A stretch of DNA of 64,000 nt, from assembly GCA_963667205.1 (NCBI GenBank), contig OY762959.1, forward strand, positions 930,001 through 994,000. The letters run 5' to 3'. The position numbers and the translations under genes are program-made. Source of the DNA: CF-162 sp963667205. GTDB taxonomy: Bacteria > Chloroflexota > Dehalococcoidia > SM23-28-2 > RBG-16-64-32. The notes under the pieces are model-generated. The model saw only the letters and a list, made by a program, of their open reading frames with translations. It was not told the origin of the DNA and did not search any database. Positions 41,946 through 49,643 of the stretch are shown here, piece by piece. Numbering within the stretch: position 1 is the first letter of the stretch; each line of letters starts with the position of its first letter.

Positions 41946-42830
41946 CTATATAAGATTCTGCTCGCGGAGCACACCCTCAAGGACGGCGCCGATCTCCGCC
42001 GGCGAGTCGGCGATCGTGGCGCCGGCGGCCCGCAATGCGTCCTTCTTGGCGGCAGCCGTGCCGGCCGCGCCGACGATAATCGCACCGGCGTGGCCCATGC
42101 GGCGGCCCGGAGGTGCGGTGGCGCCGGCGACGAAGGCGACGACCGGCTTCTTCATCTCCGATGCGATGAACTCGGCGGACTGCTGCTCGGCCAGGCCGCC
42201 GATCTCGCCGATGAGGACGACGGCGTCGGTGCCGGGATCATCGTTGAACATCCGCAGCGCCTCGACCTGCGTCGTGCCGATGACCGGGTCGCCGCCGACG
42301 CCGACGCAGGTGCTCTGCCCGATGCCGCGCGACGTCAGCTGGTCCACCGCCTCGTAGACGAGCGTGCCAGAGCGCGAGATGACGCCGACGCGGCCCGGCG
42401 AGAAGACGTGGCCCGGCATGATGCCGACTCGCGCCCCGCCCGGCGTGATGACTCCCGGGCAGTTGGGGCCGATGACGATGAGGTCGGAGCCGCGCAGGAA
42501 GCGCCGGACGCGCACCATGTCCATCGTCGGCACGCCTTCCGTGATGCAGATGATCACGGGCACCTCGGCGTAAGCGGCCTCCAGGACGGCGTCCGCGGCG
42601 AAGGGCGCGGGGACGAAGATGAGCGAAACGTTGGCGTCGGTCTTCGCGACCGCCTCGGCGACGGTGTCGAAGACAGGCACGCCCTCCGCCTCCTCGCCGC
42701 CACGACCGGGTGTGACGCCGGCGACGACGTTCGTGCCGTACTCGATGCAGCGGCGGGTCTGAAACGAGCCCTCCTTGCCGGTGATGCCCTGCACGAGCAG
42801 TCGGGTCTGCTTTCCTACGAGAATCGACAT
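41946..42830 (-). CDS. sucD: Succinyl-CoA ligase alpha subunit
   Basis: TCA-cycle enzyme interconverting succinyl-CoA and succinate with NTP formation. It is 294 residues. The CoA-binding Rossmann domain (about 1-140) begins SILVGKQTRLLVQGITGKEG. The ligase domain contains the phosphorylated His in RMGHAGAIIVGAAGTAAAK, with GPNCPGVITPG and GGDPVIGTTQ in order. AGGAGT lies upstream of the ATG. Separated from sucC by the DinB and TIMP-like genes, all on the same strand. Confidence 0.96.
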   Translation of the reverse strand: MSILVGKQTRLLVQGITGKEGSFQTRRCIEYGTNVVAGVTPGRGGEEAEGVPVFDTVAEAVAKTDANVSLIFVPAPFAADAVLEAAYAEVPVIICITEGVPTMDMVRVRRFLRGSDLIVIGPNCPGVITPGGARVGIMPGHVFSPGRVGVISRSGTLVYEAVDQLTSRGIGQSTCVGVGGDPVIGTTQVEALRMFNDDPGTDAVVLIGEIGGLAEQQSAEFIASEMKKPVVAFVAGATAPPGRRMGHAGAIIVGAAGTAAAKKDALRAAGATIADSPAEIGAVLEGVLREQNLI

Positions 42831-42846
42831 TCGGACTCCTGTTCAG

Positions 42847-43860
42847 TCACTTGTTAGCCAGCCTGGCTCTGCGGCTGGCCGGCGCGAGCTGTCCGGCGTG
42901 CCACGAGGTGTGGTTGGCCACGCGGTCGATGAAGTCGAGCAGCGGGACGCTTTCGCCGCCGCCGGCGGCCACGCTGCCCGCAAGGTCCGGGCGCTCGAGC
43001 GCGGCGAGCACTTCGAGCGTGCCGTTGCGCCCTTCCCGGAACAGGTCGACGAGCTGGGACGGCGTTTCGCCGGCAAGGGCGCTCACCTTCTCGTGATTCC
43101 AGGCGTCCACATCATTGACGGCATCGATTTCCGACTGCGCGGACTTGCCCGCGGCGGAGCCGATGCGGACCTGGAGACGCTCTTCGTTCGAGGCCAGATG
43201 CGCCAGGACGCCCTTGTACGTCCAGCCATCGCCTCCGCCGTGCGCCGGATCGTCCCAGCCGTCCTCATCGACCGAATAGACGGCGCGCAGGAAGCCCTCT
43301 TGCGAGCGGACGAACCCGCGGAGCTTCTCCTCGATCTCCGGCAGAAACTCGAGACTGCGCGGGGCCCAGTCGATGGCCATGGCGCGGCGGATGTCGTCGG
43401 TGTGCTGGCGGTCGTGGTAGCCGAACCAGAGCCAGTCTTCGACGGTGAGGTCGTATTCGGGGCCCATCGGCACGGCGTAGGCCAGAATCTCCTCGTGACG
43501 TTCGTCCAGGCGCAGCGTCATCTCGATGCGGGCGTCGTGCGCCTCGAAGAGCACCTGGCGCAGGTCCTCGTGCGTCCAGCGGCGCCGCTCATCGACGACG
43601 GACTGGTTGCGGCCGCGGACGTCGAAAAAGCGAGAAGTGTCGGCGATGAACTGCTCGTTGAGGACGCCGGCGTAGATCAGGCCCGGACCGGACGGCGACA
43701 GGTCACCGACGAGATGGGCGATGAGGTCCTTGATCGTCCAGTCGCCGTACGGGACGCCTCGGTCCCACTCCTCGGGCGCGAGGGCGTCGACGACGCGGAG
43801 GAGCTCACGGTGGGCGTGCTGCAGATCGACGGCGGCGTGCTGGGCGGTGGGTAGCGTCAC
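42847..43860 (-). CDS. Tandem DinB-like protein
   Basis: A 337-residue protein with two four-helix DinB-type modules. The first (about 1-160) has DWTIKDLIAHLVGDL and YHDRQHTDDI. The second (about 180-330) has GWTYKGVLAHLASNEERLQV and VANHTSWHAGQL. His residues placed as metal ligands are present in both. These proteins are often thiol-dependent transferases (mycothiol or bacillithiol type), but the substrate is unknown. GTG at 43860 is preferred over an upstream start because a TATTAT box lies 7 bases before it. Confidence 0.8.
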   Translation of the reverse strand: MTLPTAQHAAVDLQHAHRELLRVVDALAPEEWDRGVPYGDWTIKDLIAHLVGDLSPSGPGLIYAGVLNEQFIADTSRFFDVRGRNQSVVDERRRWTHEDLRQVLFEAHDARIEMTLRLDERHEEILAYAVPMGPEYDLTVEDWLWFGYHDRQHTDDIRRAMAIDWAPRSLEFLPEIEEKLRGFVRSQEGFLRAVYSVDEDGWDDPAHGGGDGWTYKGVLAHLASNEERLQVRIGSAAGKSAQSEIDAVNDVDAWNHEKVSALAGETPSQLVDLFREGRNGTLEVLAALERPDLAGSVAAGGGESVPLLDFIDRVANHTSWHAGQLAPASRRARLANK

Positions 43861-43867
43861 GGGCCGT

Positions 43868-43873
43868 ATAATA
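43868..43873 (-). promoter_or_regulatory. -10 box, probable leaderless start of the DinB gene
   Basis: TATTAT on the minus strand ends 7 bases before GTG 43860, within a short palindrome CCGTATAATACGG. Confidence 0.4.
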
Positions 43874-44030
43874 CGGCGGCGCTCCGGTGAGGGGAAGCTG
43901 GCGTCGGGCGCCCCGTTCATGCTTCGAGGATCGCACGATCAGCGGAGAGAGCCTCGGTGCTCCGCTCGTCCTTCGAGAGTCCTACGGACCCGTCCGGGCC
44001 TCGGTGCGAGCGGGACGGGGCGGCCCCGCG

Positions 44031-44633
44031 CTAGCGGCCGCCGCGACGGCGGACGAAGGCGGGGACGAAGAGCACGGCGAGCGGGATGGCGAAGGCCAGC
44101 GGCAGGACTATCTCCCACGGCGTGCCCTCTGCGTGCTCGGCGGGCTCATCCTGCGGCGGCGGGCCTTCCGGAGCCACTCCGGGGCCGGTCACTGCCTCGA
44201 TCCCGGCGATCACCTGCGCGCTGACACCGTCATCGCCGTAGAACTGCGTTCCGGCGCAGAGGCTCGTCCCGTACTCACCGCCGCTCAGCTCAAGGAAGAG
44301 CACCGCTTCCCGGCCGACGCTGTCGGAGCCGATGACGCCACAGGTGCCGCCCGACGGTGGGTCATCGACGGCGATCTCGGACGGGCCGGAGCCCTTGTAG
44401 TAGGTGCTCACCCTCACCAGGCCGTCGACGTCGGCGAACATGCCATCGCCGGAGCCCGCCGTCTGGTCCTCGTAGACCGAGAGCACCGTCCCGACGGCGA
44501 CGACGTCGGAACTCTGCACGCGCTCCTCGACCGTCGTCTCGATGCAGGAGCAGGCGTAGACCGTGCCGCTCAAGCTCTGCAGCGGCACGAACAGCAGAGC
44601 GAAGACGACAGGCAGCGGGAGCAGCCGCCTCAC
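44031..44633 (-). CDS. Secreted NTR/TIMP-like protein with C-terminal membrane helix
   Basis: A 200-residue protein with signal peptide (1-27) ending just before ACSCIETT. An N-terminal CxC after signal cleavage is typical of TIMP/NTR-fold domains, and the beta-rich body contains further Cys (GTCGVIG, SLCAGTQ). A Pro/Glu linker and a membrane helix (about 170-192) with RRRGGR end the protein. It is probably membrane-anchored outside the cell, possibly a protease inhibitor, which is inference. ATG overlaps the sucC stop. Confidence 0.75.
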   Translation of the reverse strand: MRRLLPLPVVFALLFVPLQSLSGTVYACSCIETTVEERVQSSDVVAVGTVLSVYEDQTAGSGDGMFADVDGLVRVSTYYKGSGPSEIAVDDPPSGGTCGVIGSDSVGREAVLFLELSGGEYGTSLCAGTQFYGDDGVSAQVIAGIEAVTGPGVAPEGPPPQDEPAEHAEGTPWEIVLPLAFAIPLAVLFVPAFVRRRGGR

Positions 44634-45790
44634 CCGGCGGCCTCCACCGCGGCGCGGGCCGCCTCCCCCAGGTCGTTGGCGCGAATGAGCGTGAGGTCGG
44701 ACTCAGCGAGCAGGCGCTCTCCCTCTTCGACGTTGGTACCGACGAGACGAGCGACGACTGGCACGCCGACGTCCATCTGGCTGTGCGCGTCGATGATGCC
44801 CTGGGCGATGACGTCGACGCGGGCCATACCACCGAAGATGTTGATGAGGATCGCCTTGACGTCCGCGTCCTCCTTGAGGATGCGGAAGGAGGCGATGACG
44901 CGCTCCGGGTCGTTGACGGTACCGATGTCGAGGAAGTTCGCGGGCTCGCCGCCGGCGAGCTTGATCGCGTCCATCGTCGCCATGGCGAGGCCGGCGCCGT
45001 TGACGACGCAGCCGATGTTGCCGCTGAGCTTGATGTAGGTGCCGATTCCCGACTCCTGAGCGGCGACCTCCAGCGGGTCCTCTTCGTCGAGATCGCGCAG
45101 CTCGGCAATCTCCTTGTGTTGGTAGAGCGCGTTGGCGTCGAAATTGAACTTGGCGTCTGCCGCCAGCACGCGGCCGTCCTTCGTCACGACGAGCGGGTTA
45201 ACCTCCGCCAGCGAGCAGTCGTTCTCGGCGAAGGCCCGGTAGAGTCCGGCGATCAGGTTGGCCGCGGGCCGCATCAGCTCGCCGCCGAGCCCGATCTCCA
45301 TCGCCAGGCCGCGGCCCTGGAACGGCTGAAAGCCGATCGTCGGGTCGACGGGCGACTTCTTGATTGCCTCCGGATTCTTGGCCGCCACCTCCTCGATCTC
45401 GACGCCGCCTTCAGCCGAAGCCATGACGAGCGGCAGGCCGACGGAGTTGTCGATGACGATGCCGAGGTAGAGCTCGCGGTCAATGTCGATCTGCTCCTCG
45501 ACGAGAACCCGCTTGACGAGCTGGCCTCCGGGGCCGGTCTGGTGAGTGACGAGCTGCATGCCGAGGATCTCGTCGGCGGCGGCGCGCGCCTGAGCGGCGT
45601 CGGACGCCAGCTTGATGCCGCCGCCCTTGCCCCGTCCGCCGGCGTGCACCTGCGCCTTGACGACGACCGGCACGCCGAGCTCCTCAGCGATGGCGGCGGC
45701 TTCATCGCCGGTGACTGCCACGTTGCCTTTGGGAACGGGCACGCCGTAGCGGGCCAGGATTTCCTTGGCCTGGTATTCGTGAACCTTCAT
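44630..45790 (-). CDS. sucC: Succinyl-CoA ligase beta subunit
   Basis: Partner of sucD. It is 386 residues. The ATP-grasp domain (about 1-240) begins MKVHEYQAKEILARYGVPVP and contains VKAQVHAGGRGKGGGIKLA. LAEVNPLVVTKDGRVLAADA carries Mg/ATP ligands, and the C-terminal domain has NIFGGMARVDVIAQGI. GGAG precedes the ATG. Four minus-strand genes (45790-41946) may be one transcript. Confidence 0.96.
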   Translation of the reverse strand: MKVHEYQAKEILARYGVPVPKGNVAVTGDEAAAIAEELGVPVVVKAQVHAGGRGKGGGIKLASDAAQARAAADEILGMQLVTHQTGPGGQLVKRVLVEEQIDIDRELYLGIVIDNSVGLPLVMASAEGGVEIEEVAAKNPEAIKKSPVDPTIGFQPFQGRGLAMEIGLGGELMRPAANLIAGLYRAFAENDCSLAEVNPLVVTKDGRVLAADAKFNFDANALYQHKEIAELRDLDEEDPLEVAAQESGIGTYIKLSGNIGCVVNGAGLAMATMDAIKLAGGEPANFLDIGTVNDPERVIASFRILKEDADVKAILINIFGGMARVDVIAQGIIDAHSQMDVGVPVVARLVGTNVEEGERLLAESDLTLIRANDLGEAARAAVEAAG

Positions 45791-45793
45791 CCG

Positions 45794-46294
45794 TCACTCC
45801 ATAATCTCGTAGTAGGTCGTTTTCAGCGGCTCCTGGCTCGTGCACTGGATCAGTCTGGCCAGGCCGCCGACTACCCAGATACTGCACGAAATGTCCTGGC
45901 CAACGATAGGGGGGTCGATCGCGAAGAGGCCGCGATCGATGCAGGTCACAAGCGCGGCCGGCGGATCGTAGGTGCAGCCTTCCGTCTCCGGAGGCTGGCC
46001 CTGGAACTGGCCGACGAAGGCACCCTGGTCCTCCGGAGCAACGGCCGGGGTGCCTACACTGGCGGTCGGGGGCACCGTCGGAACGTCGCCGGGCGCCGTC
46101 GGCAGCGGTGTGGCATCTCCGGGCGAATCGGACGGGCCTTCTGTCTTGCGGTCGGTCGCGGTCGCGCCGGCCGTCGGCGTCGGCAGGCCGGAGATCGGGC
46201 TGGCCGTGGGCGAGGCGGCGTCATCGTCGCCGCAGGCGGCCACGAGAAGCGAAACGGCGGTTGCTGCGAGGCAGAGAGATGCAAGGCGAAGCAT
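45794..46294 (-). CDS. Lipoprotein with Thr/Pro-rich stalk
   Basis: A 166-residue lipoprotein. Signal peptide MLRLASLCLAATAVSLLVAAC ends at a lipobox Cys. A disordered Ser/Thr/Pro/Asp stalk (about 25-95) precedes a small Cys-containing domain with EGCTYDPPAALVTCIDRG and DISCSIWVVGGLARLIQC. No family recognised. ATG 46294 is 8 bases after TAAACT and directly begins the signal peptide; an upstream alternative is rejected. Lies 4 bases before sucC. Confidence 0.78.
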   Translation of the reverse strand: MLRLASLCLAATAVSLLVAACGDDDAASPTASPISGLPTPTAGATATDRKTEGPSDSPGDATPLPTAPGDVPTVPPTASVGTPAVAPEDQGAFVGQFQGQPPETEGCTYDPPAALVTCIDRGLFAIDPPIVGQDISCSIWVVGGLARLIQCTSQEPLKTTYYEIME

Positions 46295-46302
46295 CGCCCT
46301 CA

Positions 46303-46308
46303 AGTTTA
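46303..46308 (-). promoter_or_regulatory. -10 box, probable leaderless start of the lipoprotein
   Basis: TAAACT on the minus strand, 8 bases before ATG 46294. Confidence 0.4.
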
Positions 46309-46370
46309 GGGGCAGCGCAGAGGCCGGACAAGAAACGCCCACGCTGGTGCGACCTCCAGGCCGAGAACCG

Positions 46371-47231
46371 CTACGCCGGCAACGATGCGTCGTTCAGGAA
46401 CGAGCGGATGAGCTCCGCGAACAGCTCCGGAGCGAGGCGCGGGAGGGAGTGGCCGGTGTCCTTGAAGACGTAGAGCTGCCCGTCCGGCAGCGCGCGCACC
46501 ATGCGTGAGGCGATCTCGTCGTCGAGGATCGGGCTGTTCTCGCCGCGGGCGACGAGCGCCGGGCAATGAACGTGGCTGAGCGAGTCCCACAGGAAATCGA
46601 TCTCGGGTATCGCCGCCTTCGTCGTGACGTCCGCAAGACGCCGGTCGTAGCGATTGGCGTAAGAACCGTCCTCGCCCCGGACGAGCGAGTTCTGGATCAG
46701 GCGCTCAATGGAAGCGTCGTCCAGCGAAGGCCACTGCTTGCGGTAAAACGCCTGAGCTTCGTCGAGCGAGAACGAGCTGGGCGGCCGGTCCGCTTTCGAG
46801 GTCATGTCGTCCTTCAGGCCGACGGCGCCGACGCGCGCCATCTGCGGGCCCATGTCCACCAGCGCCAGGTGCTTCAGGCGCAGCGAGCTTTCCCTGGCGT
46901 AGGCCATCGAGACACGCGATCCGAGAGAGAGCCCGACGAGATCGAAGCGCTGGAGGCCGATCTTCCCGATGAAGCGCGTCAGGTCCGAGGCCAGCGCCCA
47001 GACAAGGTAGCCCCCGGGCGCCGCTTCGCTCTCGCCGTGGCCGCGCTGATCGGGCGCGAAGACGTGAAACTCGTCGAGGAGGCGGTTCGCGCAGTCCTGC
47101 CAGTAGTAAGCGTAGTCTCGCAGGCCGTGCATGAGGACGAGCGGGCGTGTGCCGGCGCCTTTCCACTCGAAGTAGTGCAGGCGCAGGCCGTTGACCTTGA
47201 CCTCGCCCTCGGTCGGCTGAACAAGCGTCAT
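46371..47231 (-). CDS. Alpha/beta hydrolase
   Basis: A 286-residue hydrolase with LVLMHGLRDYAYYWQDC (oxyanion region), FAPDQRGHGESEAAP, nucleophile elbow LVGLSLGSRVSMAY (GxSxG), acid region and C-terminal His in FKDTGHSLPRLAPELF. All triad positions are present, so it should be active. The ATG overlaps the stop of the VapC-like gene, making a three-gene operon with the antitoxin. Substrate unknown. Confidence 0.88.
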   Translation of the reverse strand: MTLVQPTEGEVKVNGLRLHYFEWKGAGTRPLVLMHGLRDYAYYWQDCANRLLDEFHVFAPDQRGHGESEAAPGGYLVWALASDLTRFIGKIGLQRFDLVGLSLGSRVSMAYARESSLRLKHLALVDMGPQMARVGAVGLKDDMTSKADRPPSSFSLDEAQAFYRKQWPSLDDASIERLIQNSLVRGEDGSYANRYDRRLADVTTKAAIPEIDFLWDSLSHVHCPALVARGENSPILDDEIASRMVRALPDGQLYVFKDTGHSLPRLAPELFAELIRSFLNDASLPA

Positions 47232-47665
47232 GCCGCCTCACCGACGTAGTGCACCCACGGCAGCTGTCCGGCGACGGCGTTGGCGAGCCGCCGGTCGAGA
47301 GTCCAGAGCTCGCCACCCAGCAGCTCGGCGACGGCGAGGTACTGCGCATCGTAGGCCCGCGGCTGACCGAAACGCGCGGCGAGGTCGAGCGCTCGGGGTT
47401 GCAGCGCGCGCGAATCCTGCCAGATTTCGACGGGGCTATTGAGACCGGCAGACAGGATCTCGTGCGCGGCCGGGAGCGACAGCTCGCCACGATGGCTTCG
47501 CAGGCGAATCACGGAGGTGATCTCAGCGTGGAATAGCGGCGGCGCCACGAGCTGCTTCCCCACGGAGAGCCAGTCCTCCCAGAGCCGCGACGCGGCCGAC
47601 CGGTGTGGATCGTCCAGAGCGATGCTCAGAAACAGGCTGGCGTCAACGCAGACCGGGCCGCTCAC
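47228..47665 (-). CDS. PIN-domain toxin, VapC-like
   Basis: A 145-residue PIN-domain ribonuclease. Acidic metal ligands are visible: Asp in CVDASLFLS, Glu in FHAEITSVIRL, Asp in RAYDAQYLAVAELLGG and Asp in LWTLDRRLANA. It is typical of type II toxins. The GTG start overlaps the stop of the HTH gene upstream (GTGA), the usual antitoxin-first order. RNA target unknown. Confidence 0.88.
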   Translation of the reverse strand: MSGPVCVDASLFLSIALDDPHRSAASRLWEDWLSVGKQLVAPPLFHAEITSVIRLRSHRGELSLPAAHEILSAGLNSPVEIWQDSRALQPRALDLAARFGQPRAYDAQYLAVAELLGGELWTLDRRLANAVAGQLPWVHYVGEAA

Positions 47666-48012
47666 CGCAGCCCTTCGCGGCTCTCGCGGATCAGCTCCGT
47701 CACGTCAACGGGCCCGTACTTAGCACCGATCCTCTTCCCAAGAGCTACGGTCTCGCTCAGCCACTTCAGGGCCTTCTCTTTGTCCTTGTCCACGGTCTTC
47801 TCCTTCGCCGGCTGGTAGGCCACGGCGGTTTCCGCAATCCTGGGCGATCGCGCCTTCAGCGCCTCCACGTCGCCAGGGTCAACGAAGTGCTGATTGCCGA
47901 TCTTGCGCGAAGGCAGCTTGCCGCTCCAGATCCAGCGGCGGACCGTTTCCTCGGAGCGGCCACAGGCCTGTGCTACTTCGCGAACGGTAAGGAAGGCGTC
48001 CTGCCCTGTCAT
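47662..48012 (-). CDS. HTH (excisionase-type) antitoxin
   Basis: A 116-residue DNA-binding protein. The N-terminal MerR/excisionase-like HTH is DAFLTVREVAQACGRSEETV followed by RRWIWSGKLPSRKIGNQHFV. The C-terminal half is charged and helical and would wrap the toxin. This HTH type differs from the ribbon-helix-helix or AbrB domains usual for VapB. ATG 48012 follows a TAGAAT box by 8 bases; longer starts are artificial. Probably autoregulates the operon. Confidence 0.83.
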   Translation of the reverse strand: MTGQDAFLTVREVAQACGRSEETVRRWIWSGKLPSRKIGNQHFVDPGDVEALKARSPRIAETAVAYQPAKEKTVDKDKEKALKWLSETVALGKRIGAKYGPVDVTELIRESREGLR

Positions 48013-48020
48013 GTTGTAGT

Positions 48021-48026
48021 ATTCTA
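48021..48026 (-). promoter_or_regulatory. -10 box, probable leaderless start of antitoxin
   Basis: TAGAAT on the minus strand, 8 bases before ATG 48012. Confidence 0.45.
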
Positions 48027-48046
48027 CACTATTTCCCCAGGCGTTT

Positions 48047-48535
48047 CTAGTCGACTGCCTCCATCTCGTGGCTGTGGGCGTGGTCGTGGCCCTTCTCGTG
48101 CAGAGCGCGGTGCTCCGCGTCCTCGTGGTAGAACTGGAAGAGCACGCCGCCGGAGTCATTCGGGTGGATGAACGTCTCGGCCCAGCCGTGCGTCTCGTTG
48201 ACGCCGCCCCAGGGCTCGATCCCGAAGGTCTCCATCGCCTTCGCTGACGTGCGCACGTCCTCCACCTCGAACGTCACGTGGTGCAATCCGGGGCCCTTCT
48301 CCGCGATGAACTTGTGGAGGTAGCTCGTCTCGTCATACGGCTCCAGCAGCTCGAAGTGGCCGGTGCCGCCGGGCACACGCAGGCCGACGCCGCGGAAGCC
48401 GACCTCCGGCTCCTCGAACCGCCCCTCGACGGTCATGCCCATCAGCTCCGTGAGGAGCGGCAGCGCATCCTCCAGTTTGTTGACGACCCAGGCCACGTGG
48501 TCGAGCCGCTTAATACCCATCGCTTTGTTGTCCAT
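48047..48535 (-). CDS. mce: Methylmalonyl-CoA epimerase
   Basis: VOC-fold enzyme of 162 residues that interconverts (R)- and (S)-methylmalonyl-CoA in propionate metabolism, feeding succinyl-CoA (sucCD nearby). KRLDHVAWVVNKLEDALPLL provides the first metal His, KGPGLHHVTFEVEDV the second, and FIHPNDSGGVLFQFY the Glu/Gln region. The C terminus is His/Glu-rich (HEKGHDHAHSHEM), an extra that could bind metal. ATG 48535 is chosen at the family start. The mutase genes are not in the window. Confidence 0.88.
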   Translation of the reverse strand: MDNKAMGIKRLDHVAWVVNKLEDALPLLTELMGMTVEGRFEEPEVGFRGVGLRVPGGTGHFELLEPYDETSYLHKFIAEKGPGLHHVTFEVEDVRTSAKAMETFGIEPWGGVNETHGWAETFIHPNDSGGVLFQFYHEDAEHRALHEKGHDHAHSHEMEAVD

Positions 48536-48641
48536 GCAGAGATTTCCCTTCCAGGCCGCCGGCAGACATTTACCCACGTCAGCCATGGGGCAGCGCCCAT
48601 GATACTTCGCGGCGTACTTGTCGTCATCCGGTGCGGCGATT

Positions 48642-48647
48642 TAGGAT
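48642..48647 (+). promoter_or_regulatory. -10 box, probable leaderless start of lipid kinase
   Basis: TAGGAT ending 6 bases before ATG 48654. Confidence 0.4.
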
Positions 48648-48653
48648 GCGGGC

Positions 48654-49643
48654 ATGACAACGCCCGCTCCGTTGGTCGGCTTCGAACGGAAAGAGGCAGT
48701 CCTCATCATCAACCCCGCCGCGCACAACGTGCCGGCGCTGAAACGGCGCCGCGAGGCGGAAGACTGGCTGCGCGAAAAGGGCTGGCGCTTCCGCTGGGAG
48801 CAGACGACGGGGACGGGCGAGGCGACGACGATCGCGGCCCGCGCCGCGGCCGAAGGCGTGCCGCTGGTGCTGGCCTGCGGCGGCGACGGCACGCTGAACG
48901 AGGTGGCGAACGGGCTGGCCGGGACCGATACGGCGCTGGGTACGCTGCCGGCCGGCACGAGCAACATCTGGGCCCGCGAGGCCGGGATCAGCCGCAAGCC
49001 TTTGGACGCCGCCCGGCTGATGGCGACAGGTGAATGGCGCCTGATCGACCTGGGCAAGGCGGGCAACCGCTACTTCATGCTCTTCGCCGGCATCGGCGTC
49101 GACGCGCAGATCACCCGCAACGTCTCGTTGGACATGAAACGACGGGTAGGCGCGGCCGCTTACGGCATCACCGCCGTGCGCGAGGCGCTGCGCTGGCGCT
49201 CCCGACCGGTGACTGTGCGCCTGGACGGCGTGGAGCAGCGGCTTGATGTGCTGATGGCGTTCGCCGGCAACGCCAGACTCTACGCCGGTCTCACCAAGAT
49301 CACGCCGAAGGCCGTCGTCGATGACGGCCTGCTGGACGTCTGCATCTACCAGGGCAGCGGCAGGCTCGACATCGCGATGCACACGGCGCGGACGCTCATG
49401 CAATCCCACTACAAGGCGGACAAGGTGCTGGTCCAGCGGGTCAAGCGGATGGAGTTCGACTGGGAGGAGCCGCTGCCAGCGCAGCTGGACGGCGACCCGA
49501 TGGGCGACTGTCCGCGCGAGATCGAGGTGGTGCCACGCGCGCTCTGGGTCGTGCCGGCCGAGCTCAGGACGGGTCTGTTCGCGGGGCCGGAGCACCAGCC
49601 GCAAGACGGCGAGCTGAGCCTGCCTCAACGGCAAACAGGCTAG
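48654..49643 (+). CDS. Diacylglycerol kinase-like lipid kinase
   Basis: A 329-residue kinase of the DAGK catalytic-domain family. AVLIINPAAHNVPALKRRRE starts the N-terminal domain, VLACGGDGTLNEVANGLAG is the nucleotide-binding GGDGT block, and TLPAGTSNIWAREAGI the substrate block. The beta-sandwich C-terminal domain contains DDGLLDVCIYQ and DGDPMG. It probably phosphorylates diacylglycerol or a related lipid at the membrane. The 3' 80 bases overlap recF, tail to tail; the last residues look non-conserved. Confidence 0.88.
   Translation: MTTPAPLVGFERKEAVLIINPAAHNVPALKRRREAEDWLREKGWRFRWEQTTGTGEATTIAARAAAEGVPLVLACGGDGTLNEVANGLAGTDTALGTLPAGTSNIWAREAGISRKPLDAARLMATGEWRLIDLGKAGNRYFMLFAGIGVDAQITRNVSLDMKRRVGAAAYGITAVREALRWRSRPVTVRLDGVEQRLDVLMAFAGNARLYAGLTKITPKAVVDDGLLDVCIYQGSGRLDIAMHTARTLMQSHYKADKVLVQRVKRMEFDWEEPLPAQLDGDPMGDCPREIEVVPRALWVVPAELRTGLFAGPEHQPQDGELSLPQRQTG

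Noticed and set aside
43864..43876. Palindrome CCGTATAATACGG as a plus-strand promoter
   Set aside because: No plus-strand gene follows; the minus-strand reading places TATTAT correctly for the DinB gene.
44357..46309. A 650-codon plus-strand open frame
   Set aside because: It lies antisense to sucC and two lipoprotein-type genes that have clear family motifs; its composition is that of a high-GC shadow.
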